Assembly: GCA_034211115.1 (NCBI GenBank)
Contig: JAXHTH010000177.1
Location: forward strand, 1-21,630
Reading direction: 5' to 3'
Origin: JAXHTH01 sp034211115
GTDB taxonomy: Bacteria > Planctomycetota > Phycisphaerae > Phycisphaerales > SM1A02
Length of the DNA stretch: 21,630 nucleotides
In this document: positions 7,237-15,517 of the stretch, one piece after another
How the letters are laid out: each line of letters begins with the position of its first letter
How positions within the stretch are numbered: position 1 is the first letter of the stretch
Notes under the pieces: generated by a model
The model's database searches: none
Seen by the model: the letters and a program-made list of their open reading frames with translations, nothing else
What the model was told of the DNA's origin: nothing
Position numbers and translations under genes: made by a program

Positions 7237-9864
7237 TCAGTCGCCACCGACAATGATGCGGAGCCGACCGGCCTCGTCTGGTGACGGCATCGAACGGATG
7301 CCCTCGAAGACGCGCAGCGGGCCGGCATCCGGATCGCCGACGCGAATCGTGTAGAGCCCGGGCCGGAAGACCTTCGGCTGGAACTCGGCCCCGGGCACGC
7401 GCAGCGCATACACGATCTCGTCGTTCGATTCGTCGACGACCTGAACAACGGGATTGCCCGCGCCCCGCGCGTCGATGATCGGCAGATAGCCGGCCGGCTT
7501 GCGGCCATCATTGTCGAGCTGATGGATCGTGATCGGCCACCCCTCGTACTGACCGCCGGTCGACGCATCGCGCGGATCGGCGAAGCGCGGCCAGCATTCG
7601 AAGGTGATCGTCCGCTCGACCTTGTCGAATCGAACGATGCCGTACCCGGGCATGCGATCGTGAAGCACGGCCGGCTCGCGCCCCGTTTCGCGCGGATTGG
7701 TGCAGGCGCGAACCGTGACCCTGTTCCTGAAGCCGTCGAGGTGATCGCCGGCCCAGCCGGGAGCGCCTTCGGGACGATTCGATCCTTCCACGGGCGGCAG
7801 CCATTGCCGCGGATAGAAGTTGGCGACGGACGGAACGCAGAACGACCAGATCGCATCGCGATGATGATCGAGACCGTGCCGGGCGACGGTGGCGAGATGC
7901 TGATCGCCGCAGACGTGAACCGCGAACGCCTTGCGCAGCACGCGGATCGCGCGCTCGCGCCCGCTCTGCGGCCAGCCGTTGGAATCGAGATCGGCGACGA
8001 GGTAGCGCAGATTCGCCCCGTGATGGGTGGCCAGGTTCGCAAAGACGGTCTGCGACAGCGCCGCCTTCATGTCCGCGCCGCGCCAGTCGGCGGCCCACCG
8101 CTCCAGGAAATCGAGCTGCCGGGCGCCGAGCAGCGTCAGGTGCGGCAGATCGAGCCTTCGCGTATCGAAGTCCGGATCATTGAAGTGATCGGTCCGGTTC
8201 GTGCCCGTGGCCGGGAGCCGATCATCGGTGCAGCCGCTCTTGAACTTACGGTCCTCGAGCACGGCGAACGAGATGCGGCCGTAGTTGAGTTCCGTGAAGT
8301 AGACGCCGATGCCCTGCTCGACCGGCGCCGGGTCGACCGGGTCGGGCAGGTGGCTGGTCTGCGTCCGCTGGACCATGTTCACGAACTCCGGGGCGTGAAC
8401 GTAGCCGCCGGCGTTCTGCGTGCGCGCACGGCGCCCGCCATGTCCCCACAGATTGCCCTGGTAGACATCGTGATCATCGGGAATCGTCACCGCGGGGATG
8501 TCCCGCGTCAGATCGCGGTAGGCCCAGCACCAGAGATACCACTTGTAGAGATAATCGCGCATAATGTGCCGGCGATCGGCGAACGTGGGACTCGCGCCCT
8601 CGTAGACCTGGTCGCCGGAGAAGAACAGCACATCCGGTTCGTGTTCGGCGACGTGCGCGGCGACGTCGTCGTGCGGAAACCACATCCCGGTGATCCAGTC
8701 GGCACGACGCGACAGATCCGCGGTTCTTCCCCGCACGGCGAGGCCGTGCGCGTTGTTGTGATTCCCCGTAAAGGCCGCGAGCACGATCTCCGGCTTGTCC
8801 GCGGGGTCCCGGCGAACGGTCCCCTCCCACGAGCACGGCACCGGGGGCCCGCGGCGCGTCCGCAGGCCGTAGACAACCCGGAAGCGATGATCGCGCGTGT
8901 CGTCCCATTGATCCACGCGAAACGTGGCGGTAAAGGCCGCCGGCAGGATGTCCGCCTCATCGACGGTCACCCAGCCGTCACGCGTCTGCAATTGCAGGCG
9001 GGCGGACGTCTCATCGTCCTGCCCCAGCGGCATCATCTGAGCCGTGAGCTTGAGGACACCACGGCTCAGCGTGTGCTGCGTGGACAGGATGGGACCGAGC
9101 GCGCGGTCGGGATGGTGTTCGACCTTCCCGCCGGCGAGCGACCAGTCGCGGAACCAGAACCGGCCGGCGCCGCGACCTTCCGCCTTCGTGCCCGGATGGG
9201 ACACCAGCGCGACGTTGCCGACGAGCCGATCGGCCGGGACCGGCATTTCCTGGCGGCCGATGATACGACCCGTCCGGGAATCGCGGGCCGTCAGCTTCAG
9301 GCGATACATTCCGGCTGTCAACGGCTCGGCGCGCAACTCGAGCCGCACATCATCGCCGAGACGCGCGGCATCGGGACCCAGGTCGCGGGCGGAAGGCGGC
9401 GGCCATTCGTTGTCGAAGAGCATGAGGGTTCCGTTGGCGGCGATGCCGGCAAAGACGCCGGCCCCGCGCCCGCTGATGCCGTGCACGATCGCCGCCGCGC
9501 GATGGTCCATCTCCGCGCCCCCGACGCCGACGAGGAAGCCGGTCATCGCATCGCCGGCCGGTGGAGATGAAGCGCTGTTGAGCAGACCCGTGCGCACGGT
9601 CGTCCCGAACCCGCCGCTTCGATCGCCGAGCCGATGCGTGAGCAGATGCACGGTGCGCATCGAGAGATAACGAGTCTCCGTGCATTCCAGGCGCCCGTCG
9701 CGGATGCGCCAGTCCTGCAGCCGATTCGCCCAGCAGTCAGGACCGACCCACGGCCGATCGGGCGCTTCGGCCCAGTCAGCCTGGAACGAGGCGGCGGGAA
9801 CCGGGCATGATACGAGCAGCCAGAGAAACGCCGCGATCGCAAAGGGTGTCTTGTGCATGCTCAT
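7237..9864 (-). CDS. PhoD-like phosphatase/phosphodiesterase, exported, with N-terminal beta-rich domain
   Basis: An 875-residue protein starting at ATG 9864, preceded by a strong GGGAGGA (9874-9880). A signal peptide is clear (hydrophobic 8-20, PVPAAS cleavage site near 25). Residues about 26-250 look like a beta-rich, possibly lectin-like domain without a motif I recognise; 255-350 resembles an Ig-like strand domain. The PhoD-type metallophosphoesterase core follows: FTGNHNN (365-371), FFSGDQVYEG (414-423), IPDDHDVYQGNLWG (461-474) and the metal-binding CGDQH (652-656), with ANLATHHG (609-616) between. A C-terminal beta domain (about 775-875) ends the protein. PhoD enzymes hydrolyse phosphate mono- and diesters using Ca/Fe centres. 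This one is longer than Bacillus PhoD and diverged, so its substrate is open. It starts 43 bases after the double sulfatase and is very likely co-transcribed with it, suggesting joint hydrolysis of sulfated and phosphorylated substrates. Confidence 0.87.
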   Translation of the reverse strand: MSMHKTPFAIAAFLWLLVSCPVPAASFQADWAEAPDRPWVGPDCWANRLQDWRIRDGRLECTETRYLSMRTVHLLTHRLGDRSGGFGTTVRTGLLNSASSPPAGDAMTGFLVGVGGAEMDHRAAAIVHGISGRGAGVFAGIAANGTLMLFDNEWPPPSARDLGPDAARLGDDVRLELRAEPLTAGMYRLKLTARDSRTGRIIGRQEMPVPADRLVGNVALVSHPGTKAEGRGAGRFWFRDWSLAGGKVEHHPDRALGPILSTQHTLSRGVLKLTAQMMPLGQDDETSARLQLQTRDGWVTVDEADILPAAFTATFRVDQWDDTRDHRFRVVYGLRTRRGPPVPCSWEGTVRRDPADKPEIVLAAFTGNHNNAHGLAVRGRTADLSRRADWITGMWFPHDDVAAHVAEHEPDVLFFSGDQVYEGASPTFADRRHIMRDYLYKWYLWCWAYRDLTRDIPAVTIPDDHDVYQGNLWGHGGRRARTQNAGGYVHAPEFVNMVQRTQTSHLPDPVDPAPVEQGIGVYFTELNYGRISFAVLEDRKFKSGCTDDRLPATGTNRTDHFNDPDFDTRRLDLPHLTLLGARQLDFLERWAADWRGADMKAALSQTVFANLATHHGANLRYLVADLDSNGWPQSGRERAIRVLRKAFAVHVCGDQHLATVARHGLDHHRDAIWSFCVPSVANFYPRQWLPPVEGSNRPEGAPGWAGDHLDGFRNRVTVRACTNPRETGREPAVLHDRMPGYGIVRFDKVERTITFECWPRFADPRDASTGGQYEGWPITIHQLDNDGRKPAGYLPIIDARGAGNPVVQVVDESNDEIVYALRVPGAEFQPKVFRPGLYTIRVGDPDAGPLRVFEGIRSMPSPDEAGRLRIIVGGD

Positions 9865-9907
9865 GAATCATGGTCCTCCCATGACGCCCGCGACGCGCGG
9901 GGGCGCA

Positions 9908-12700
9908 TCATCGGCCGTCATCATACACGGAGAGGAAAACGTCCGATGGAGTGCGCACCCGCCGGATGAGTGAGAGCATCTGCTCGCGGATTGCCGGATA
10001 CCGGTCGGCGAGGTTCTCCTGCTCGCCGGGATCGGTGCGCAGATTGAACAGGAAGATCGTCGTCTCGTCCTTCCTGCTCGTTCGGCGCAGGAGCTTCCAG
10101 TCACCGGCGCGCAGGGCCTGCTGGCGGCCGAGCTCCCAGTAGAAGGTCGTATGACGGCCCTGGTCGAGCGGTCGGCCGAGCAGGACGGGAAGCATCGAGA
10201 TGCCGTCAATATCCGGCGGCGGCTCCCCGCCGGCGAGTTCGATGAAGGTGGGCAGAAGGTCCCAGGACGCGCAGGGATGATCGCTCGTGCGGCCGGCGGG
10301 GACGTGGCCGGGCCAGCGGGCGATGAGCGGCACGCGGATACCGCCCTCGAAAAGGCTGCCCTTCAGGCCGCGCAGCGGGCCCGCGCTTTCGAAGAACGCC
10401 GAGTCCGCCCCGCCCGCGTAGGTCGGGCCGTTGTCGCTGCTGAACATCACGAGCGTGTCGTCATCCAGGTCGAGCTCGTCGAGCACGGCCATGATCCGGC
10501 CGACGTCGCGATCCATGCGTGACACCATCGCCGCATAGGCGGCGCGCGGCGTCGGGTGCGCTTCGTAATGCCCACCCTCGAACGGCGTCTCGGGCCACCG
10601 TCCCTCGTACTGCGCCAGCGAATCCTCCGGCACGTGCAGCGAAACGTGCGGCACAGCGTAGGCGACGTAGAGGAAGAACGGTTCGTCGCGCTCTCGCGCC
10701 CGAATGAACTCGATCGCCTCGGCGGTGAACAGATCGTGTGAATACCGCCGCTTCCGGCCGTCGGCGTTCTCTTCGAGGATCACCTTCTTCCCGTTCCGCC
10801 AGAGGTATTGCGGGTAGTGAGTGTGGGCGTTCCACTGATCGAGATAGCCGAACCAGTGATCGAATCCCTGTTGGTTGGGGAGCCCGGTCGTGTCGGGCCC
10901 GCCGAGCCCCCACTTGCCGGTGCAGCAGGTCGTGTAACCGCGTTGCTGAAGCAGCTCGCCGAGCGTGACCGTCGCGTCGGGTATCGGTTCCTGGCCGACG
11001 ACCGGTTTTCCCCGGTTGTTGCGGATATACGCGTGCCCCGTGTGCCGGCCGGTCAGGAGGACGCAGCGCGAGGGCGCGCAGACGGCGCTGCCCGCATAGT
11101 GCTGGGTGAAGCGCATGCCTTCCGCGGCGAGCCGATCGAGGTGCGGCGTCTCGAGCTTCTCCTGCCCGTAACAGCCGAGTTCGGCATAGCCCAGGTCATC
11201 GGCGAGGATGTAGATGATGTTGGGCCCGCGCCGACCCTCGCGTTGAGTGACCGAAGACGCGGCAGGTCGGAAGTCCGGATTGGCTTGTCGCGGCACCGGC
11301 GCCCCGAGCGCATCGCGCCAGGCGATGAGCTCATCGTGAAGCTCGCGGGTCTTCTCCGGCAGGGCGGTGGCGAGACTCCGCGCCTCGCCCGGGTCATGGG
11401 CGAGATCGTACAGCTCGAGCCGGCCGTCCTCGAAGAACTCGATGAGCTTGTAGTCATCCCTTCGAATCGCGCCGCACGGCGTGGTGCGCCATCGGCCGAC
11501 GTCCAGATCCCGTCGGGCCTGAAGGTACGCGGGAAAGTGCCAGTACAGGGCCCGGGGCGCCGGGTCCTCGCCACGCGTCAGAAGCGGGAGGAGATTGACG
11601 CCGTCGACGGGCTGGTCTTGAGGAAGCGCAGCGCCCGCGGCGGCAAGCAGGGTCGGATAAAGATCGAGGCCGATGATCGGCGTCTCGCAACGCCGCCCGG
11701 CCGGGACGTGACCGGGCCAGCGCGCGATGAAGGGAACCCGGATGCCCCCTTCGTAGAAGGTCCCCTTGAACCCGCGAAGCGGCGTCATGCGTGTGAACGA
11801 TCCGTTGCCGCCGTTGTCCGAGGTGAACACGACGAGCGTGCGGTCGGCCAGGTCCAGTTCCTCGACGGCGTGGAGGAGGCGGCCGACGTTGGCATCGAGC
11901 CCTTCGACCATCGCCGCGTATCGCGGATCGTCGTGCAGGTTGCCCGGCGTCCGGCTCCGGGGCTCTTTCAGTCGGTCCGCCTCGGGCTGAATCGGTGTGT
12001 GTACGGCGAAGTACGGAAGGTACAGGAAGAACGGATCCTCGCGGTGCTCGCGCACGAAGTCGATCGCCTCGTCCGTCAGGCGGGCGGTGAGGTACTCACC
12101 CGTGTCGCCGTCCGGCAGATCCTCGTTGCGATAGGGAGAGAAGTATGATCGCGGATGACCGGCCAGGTTCCCCGCGAGGTTGACCTCGAATCCCTGGCCG
12201 AGCGGCCCCTCCTCCGGCCCGGCGCCCAGATGCCATTTCCCGATGGAGGCCGTGGCGTAGCCGGCGGCCTTGAGCGATTCCGCGAGCGTGGTGATCCCGC
12301 CGTCCAGGCTCCTTCGGTTCGGCGGCGTGAGCAGCCGGCGATGCTTCGAACGCCCCCGGTCCGGTGCGCCCACGGTGTAGATGCCGGTCCGTGGCGCGTA
12401 CTGGCCGGACATGATGGCCGCCCGCGAAGGCGCGCAGTTCGCGCAATTGGCGTAGGCCTGGGTGCACACGAGCCCCTGCGCGGCGAGCCGATCGAGGTGC
12501 GGCGTCTCGTGGAAGTCGCTGCCCATGAAACCGGCATCGCGCCAGCCGAGATCGTCGGCGAGAATGAGGATGATGTTCGGCCGCGCGCGGTCGTCATCCG
12601 AGGCGGCGGCGCGGGCGCCCGGTACGAGCGGCAGGACGAAGAGCAGCAGCGTGGACCATGCGATGGCCAGGCGTCGATGAAGCGGCGGATTCTCGTTCAT
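9908..12700 (-). CDS. Double-domain sulfatase: two complete arylsulfatase-type modules in one secreted protein
   Basis: A 930-residue protein from ATG 12700, with GGAGAAGG about 12 bases upstream; an in-frame TTG at 12721 is less likely. A signal peptide covers about residues 1-32 (LLLFVLPLVPGARA). Module 1 (about 40-475) has metal ligands D49/D50 in LADDLG, the formylglycine motif C89-A-P-S-R93, GKWHLG (154-159) and TSDNGG (294-299). Module 2 (about 493-925) repeats the plan: D501/D502, C541-A-P-S-R545, GKWGLG (595-600, Gly where module 1 has His) and SDNGP (755-759). Both cysteines lie in the CxPxR consensus read by formylglycine-generating enzyme, so both sites should be activatable. A short linker (about 476-492) joins them. 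Single sulfatases are 450-600 residues, so this is a fusion of two. The modules differ clearly in sequence and may remove sulfate at two positions of one polysaccharide. It lies first in a unit with the PhoD-like gene. Confidence 0.93.
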   Translation of the reverse strand: MNENPPLHRRLAIAWSTLLLFVLPLVPGARAAASDDDRARPNIILILADDLGWRDAGFMGSDFHETPHLDRLAAQGLVCTQAYANCANCAPSRAAIMSGQYAPRTGIYTVGAPDRGRSKHRRLLTPPNRRSLDGGITTLAESLKAAGYATASIGKWHLGAGPEEGPLGQGFEVNLAGNLAGHPRSYFSPYRNEDLPDGDTGEYLTARLTDEAIDFVREHREDPFFLYLPYFAVHTPIQPEADRLKEPRSRTPGNLHDDPRYAAMVEGLDANVGRLLHAVEELDLADRTLVVFTSDNGGNGSFTRMTPLRGFKGTFYEGGIRVPFIARWPGHVPAGRRCETPIIGLDLYPTLLAAAGAALPQDQPVDGVNLLPLLTRGEDPAPRALYWHFPAYLQARRDLDVGRWRTTPCGAIRRDDYKLIEFFEDGRLELYDLAHDPGEARSLATALPEKTRELHDELIAWRDALGAPVPRQANPDFRPAASSVTQREGRRGPNIIYILADDLGYAELGCYGQEKLETPHLDRLAAEGMRFTQHYAGSAVCAPSRCVLLTGRHTGHAYIRNNRGKPVVGQEPIPDATVTLGELLQQRGYTTCCTGKWGLGGPDTTGLPNQQGFDHWFGYLDQWNAHTHYPQYLWRNGKKVILEENADGRKRRYSHDLFTAEAIEFIRARERDEPFFLYVAYAVPHVSLHVPEDSLAQYEGRWPETPFEGGHYEAHPTPRAAYAAMVSRMDRDVGRIMAVLDELDLDDDTLVMFSSDNGPTYAGGADSAFFESAGPLRGLKGSLFEGGIRVPLIARWPGHVPAGRTSDHPCASWDLLPTFIELAGGEPPPDIDGISMLPVLLGRPLDQGRHTTFYWELGRQQALRAGDWKLLRRTSRKDETTIFLFNLRTDPGEQENLADRYPAIREQMLSLIRRVRTPSDVFLSVYDDGR

Positions 12701-13079
12701 GGTGGTGTATGCCTTCTCCAAACGCCGGGGCGGCGGAGTCTCCTCTGTTCGTCTCCCGTGTGCGACAGTCTATCACGTCGCGCACGTGACCTGAGCGGGA
12801 GGCGATCGGAGCGGCGCTGCGGACACGCGGCCCCGGGAGAGCGACCGGCGCGGCGAGGCATCTGCCCGCCCCGGCCCGCTCGGTGACTCGGCCGTCGGGC
12901 GTGGGGGTTCATGGACCCGTAAAACCGCGCTCCGCCGCGCACGGCATGCGACGCCGGGAGCTCAATCCCACCTGCCGGGCGATTGGTCTGATGGAGCGGC
13001 TCGGGCTCGCGAAGCGGGTGGTGCGGCCGAAGCCGCCCGCGATCGGCCGGTTCGCATGCGTGCATGAGAAATACAGAAT
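12701..13079. other. 379-base intergenic region between the DUF1475 gene and the sulfatase gene
   Basis: No coding frame is supported. It should contain the sulfatase promoter, the dyad at 12773-12789 and the end of the lipid-module transcript. A compact hairpin at 13023-13036 (GCGGC-cgaa-GCCGC) reads as GCGGC-ttcg-GCCGC on the minus strand, a stable UUCG tetraloop about 45 bases beyond the DUF1475 stop. It could end or protect that transcript, but no T-run follows. Confidence 0.4.
12773..12789. promoter_or_regulatory. Operator-like dyad TCACGT-N5-ACGTGA upstream of the double sulfatase
   Basis: TCACGT-cgcgc-ACGTGA is a perfect 6+5+6 inverted repeat ending 73 bases before the sulfatase ATG on the minus strand. 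The spacing is typical of a dimeric repressor or activator site. The CACGT half-site also occurs in the palindrome ahead of the peptide-transporter gene (6661-6676). No regulator gene is in the window, so the assignment rests on symmetry and position only. Confidence 0.35.
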
Positions 13080-13445
13080 TCAACAGCCGCCCGACGCGGG
13101 GGCCGCGTCCCCTGCGCGCCCGGCGCGATGGCCCAGCCAGAACGCGGGCCAGTCACCCTTCGCCCTCAACGCGACCAGCAGCGCGTAAAGGCAAGCCGTC
13201 AGATTCCCCAGTGACAGCAGCAGAACGATCCAGACAATAGCGACCGGACGCGATCGCTCGCGGAACAGGATCCACCCGCTGAAGAGAAAGAACCCGACGT
13301 AAAGATCGATCATCGAGAGGTGAAACCACGGCAGATCGAGCAGCACGCCGGCCTCCTCGAAGAAGTCTCCGACGATCATCGCGTACCCGATGGCCCCCGC
13401 CATGATCAGGAATCCCACGATCAGCAAGACGACGGCGGTCCGCAT
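13080..13445 (-). CDS. DUF1475 family small membrane protein
   Basis: A 121-residue integral membrane protein with three clear hydrophobic helices: about 4-26, 43-61 and 68-92. The segment GDFFEEAG-LLDLPW, then MIDLYVGFFLFSGWILFRE (45-63) and LLSLGNLTACLYALL, follows the pattern I know for DUF1475, whose function is unknown. The tail after residue 100 is a soluble Gly/Ala-rich end. Start ATG 13445 has GGAGAA ten bases upstream. The gene starts 57 bases after the Cfa-like methyltransferase on the same strand, so it is probably the last gene of that unit. The acidic FREx and DLYVGF positions are the notable conserved features. The operon context suggests a membrane-lipid role, but this is inference only. 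Confidence 0.75.
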   Translation of the reverse strand: MRTAVVLLIVGFLIMAGAIGYAMIVGDFFEEAGVLLDLPWFHLSMIDLYVGFFLFSGWILFRERSRPVAIVWIVLLLSLGNLTACLYALLVALRAKGDWPAFWLGHRAGRAGDAAPASGGC

Positions 13446-13502
13446 CGGTATTCTCCGTATCCGGTCGGCTCGGTTCCCGCACGACGCCGGTCGGCGCCGC
13501 GC

Positions 13503-14639
13503 TCAGCGCTTCGGGTCGACACGTCGCGTCGAGCCTCCCCGGGCATAGACGATCTGACCGACATCGACGAGCCGGGCCCGGAACGCCGCGGCACAGCCGT
13601 GCAGGTAGAAGTTCCAGCGCCGGCGGAAGTTCTCATCGTATTGATCGGCGATCCCGTCCCAGCCGTCGTTGAACCGCGACGCCCAGGCCAGGAGCGTGCG
13701 CTCGTAGTCGTCGAAGTACCGCTGCCAGTCTTCGATCCGCAGGTCGGTGTCGCGCGGCGGGACGAGTTCATCGCTTCGCGGCAGGTACCCGTCCGGGAAG
13801 ATGCACTTGAGAAGCCAGAGGATGAACTGATCGAGGCGCCGATCAGACGTTCGCGTCAGCGTATTCCCGTAGATCACCTGAAGGACGAAGAGCCCGCCCT
13901 CCTTCAGCGATCGATCCACCACGCGAAAGAAGGTCGGCAGATTCCTGCGCCCCACCGCCTCGATCATCTCGATGGACACGACGTGATCGAACACCTCGTC
14001 GATCTCGCGGTAGTCCTGCAGGCGGATCTCGACCGGCAGGCCCTCGCATCGCGCGCGGGCGAGGTCGGCCTGCTCCCGCGAGACGGTGAGTCCGGTGACC
14101 CGGGCGCCGTAGTTCCGCGCCGCATGCCGGGCGAAGTTGCCCCAGCCGCACCCGATGTCGAGCACGTGCTGATGGGGCTGAAGATCGAGCTTCCGGCAGA
14201 CGAGATCGAGCTTCGCCTCCTGCGCCTCGTCGAGCGTCTTCGCGTCCGCCCAGTAGCCGCAGGTGTAGGTCATGCTTTCATCGAGCATGCAGCGGAAGAG
14301 GTCGTTGCCGAGATCGTAATGTTTGGTTCCGATCTTGAACGCGCCGCGTCCGGCCTGGCGGTTGAGGACGCGCTGATCGAGCGCGGTCAGCAGCAGCTTG
14401 GTCCACACAAAGGGCGAGAGCCGTGGCGGCGGCGACGTGAAGACCCGGTACATCAGGTCGTCGAGCCGATCGACACTCCAGGCACCTTCCTCGTACGTCT
14501 CGCCCAGACCGACGATCCCCTCGCGCCGGATGCGCCGGCGCACGACTTCATCCTGAATCTCGAGTCCGGACGTCAACTCGCGTGCGGCGGTCGAGACCGG
14601 CTCTGAAGCGGTGACGGGAAGTTCTTTGGCGTAGCTCAT
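13503..14639 (-). CDS. Cfa-like SAM-dependent fatty acyl-phospholipid methyltransferase
   Basis: A 378-residue protein colinear with the cyclopropane fatty acid synthase family. Visible are the N-terminal helical part, KHYDLGNDLF (106-115), YTCGYW with Cys127, SAM motif I VLDIGCGWG (159-167), LQDYREI (207-213), IEMIEAVG with Glu227, KCIFPDGYLP (278-287) and the C-terminal FYLHGCAAAFRAR (344-356, Cys349). Such enzymes transfer methyl from SAM to the double bond of membrane phospholipid acyl chains. Aligned by eye with E. coli Cfa, the bicarbonate ligands C139 and E239 are kept (Cys127, Glu227), but H266 becomes Gln254 and Y317 becomes Ala320. This argues against a standard cyclopropane synthase and for a methyl-branched product, as in UfaM-type enzymes. 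The ATG at 14639 overlaps the DUF1365 stop as ATGA, implying translational coupling; AGAGAAGAGA precedes it. Confidence 0.9.
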   Translation of the reverse strand: MSYAKELPVTASEPVSTAARELTSGLEIQDEVVRRRIRREGIVGLGETYEEGAWSVDRLDDLMYRVFTSPPPRLSPFVWTKLLLTALDQRVLNRQAGRGAFKIGTKHYDLGNDLFRCMLDESMTYTCGYWADAKTLDEAQEAKLDLVCRKLDLQPHQHVLDIGCGWGNFARHAARNYGARVTGLTVSREQADLARARCEGLPVEIRLQDYREIDEVFDHVVSIEMIEAVGRRNLPTFFRVVDRSLKEGGLFVLQVIYGNTLTRTSDRRLDQFILWLLKCIFPDGYLPRSDELVPPRDTDLRIEDWQRYFDDYERTLLAWASRFNDGWDGIADQYDENFRRRWNFYLHGCAAAFRARLVDVGQIVYARGGSTRRVDPKR

Positions 14640-15517
14640 TCTCTTCTCTCGGACAGGGCCGCCGCCTCATCCGTCGGAGGCGGCTTCGCGGCGTGCAGGC
14701 GGAGCAGGGCGGCGGCGCGGAGCCGATACCACACGGAGCCGCGCCGGGCCGGGATCGTCGCCGGATGCGACGGGACCGGCTTGGCGAACAACGGCACCCG
14801 CTTCTTCCACCGCAGCAGCACCGCCTGCCAGTGAATCCGCCACATAATAGTCGTCGCGAACAGGGGCAGGCGACCAAGCGTTCGCAAGAGCCGCCCCGTC
14901 GTGAGCGGCCGGCCGCGGCCGCGCATCGTCGCCGTGAACACCGGCCGGTCGTCTTCGTGCAGCGTGATGGTGATGTCGAAACGGTCGTTTCCCGTCTTGA
15001 GCCGCACCGCGTACTCGCCCCCGGTGCCGAAGAACGGCGAGACGTAAAACTCTTTCGGGAGTCGGAAATCGAGATTCGCCCCGTCGTTCCCGGCCGGCCC
15101 CGCGGGCTCCATGACGTAATGATGCATCTCGCCGAAGGTGTTCCGAACTTCCGCCACGAAGGCCGCGATCCGATCGTCACCGTCGTAACACAGGTAGAAG
15201 CTGACGGGGTTGAACACGTATCCCAGGATCTTCGGAATGGTCATCAGCGTGATGCGCTCGATCGGCCCGGCCACGCCCGCCTGTTGAACGTGTTCGGTGA
15301 TCTTGCCGCGGATGGAACCGGGATCCCGCCCGCCGTAGTCACGATCGCGGATCGACACGAGGGCCGCGCGATTGTGCCCGAACCCGCCGATGGACCGGTC
15401 GAGCTGGGGAAGCTCATCGGGATCGATCGCCAGCCAGAACATGCGGTAGCGGAAGGCATGCCGCCGCGGCTGATACCGGCAGTGCATCGTCTCGCCATGG
15501 AAGACCTGCGACCTCAC
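14636..15517 (-). CDS. DUF1365 domain protein
   Basis: A 293-residue protein that starts at GTG 15517. That GTG shares two bases with the TGA of the upstream oxidoreductase (GTGA), and the family usually begins a few residues before the RxxxxHxFxYR motif, here RRHAFRYRMFWLAIDPDELP (18-37). The longer frame to 15922 is a shadow of the oxidoreductase. Other family marks are GYVFNPVSFYLCYD (99-112) and VRNTFGEMHHY (124-134). DUF1365 has no proven activity that I can name; its genes are repeatedly found between an FAD-dependent oxidoreductase and a Cfa-like methyltransferase, as here. The C-terminal 60 residues are basic and contain a hydrophobic patch (TTIMWRIHWQAVLL), suggesting membrane association. 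The stop overlaps the methyltransferase ATG. Confidence 0.9.
   Translation of the reverse strand: MRSQVFHGETMHCRYQPRRHAFRYRMFWLAIDPDELPQLDRSIGGFGHNRAALVSIRDRDYGGRDPGSIRGKITEHVQQAGVAGPIERITLMTIPKILGYVFNPVSFYLCYDGDDRIAAFVAEVRNTFGEMHHYVMEPAGPAGNDGANLDFRLPKEFYVSPFFGTGGEYAVRLKTGNDRFDITITLHEDDRPVFTATMRGRGRPLTTGRLLRTLGRLPLFATTIMWRIHWQAVLLRWKKRVPLFAKPVPSHPATIPARRGSVWYRLRAAALLRLHAAKPPPTDEAAALSERRE

Noticed and set aside
7522..9570. 682-codon open frame on the plus strand
   Set aside because: It lies wholly antisense to the PhoD-like gene, which has clear motifs. It has the composition of a shadow frame (Arg, Val, Gly, His rich) and no recognisable domain.
10808..12148. 446-codon plus-strand frame
   Set aside because: Antisense to the double sulfatase; an open frame is expected opposite a gene with GC-rich third positions.
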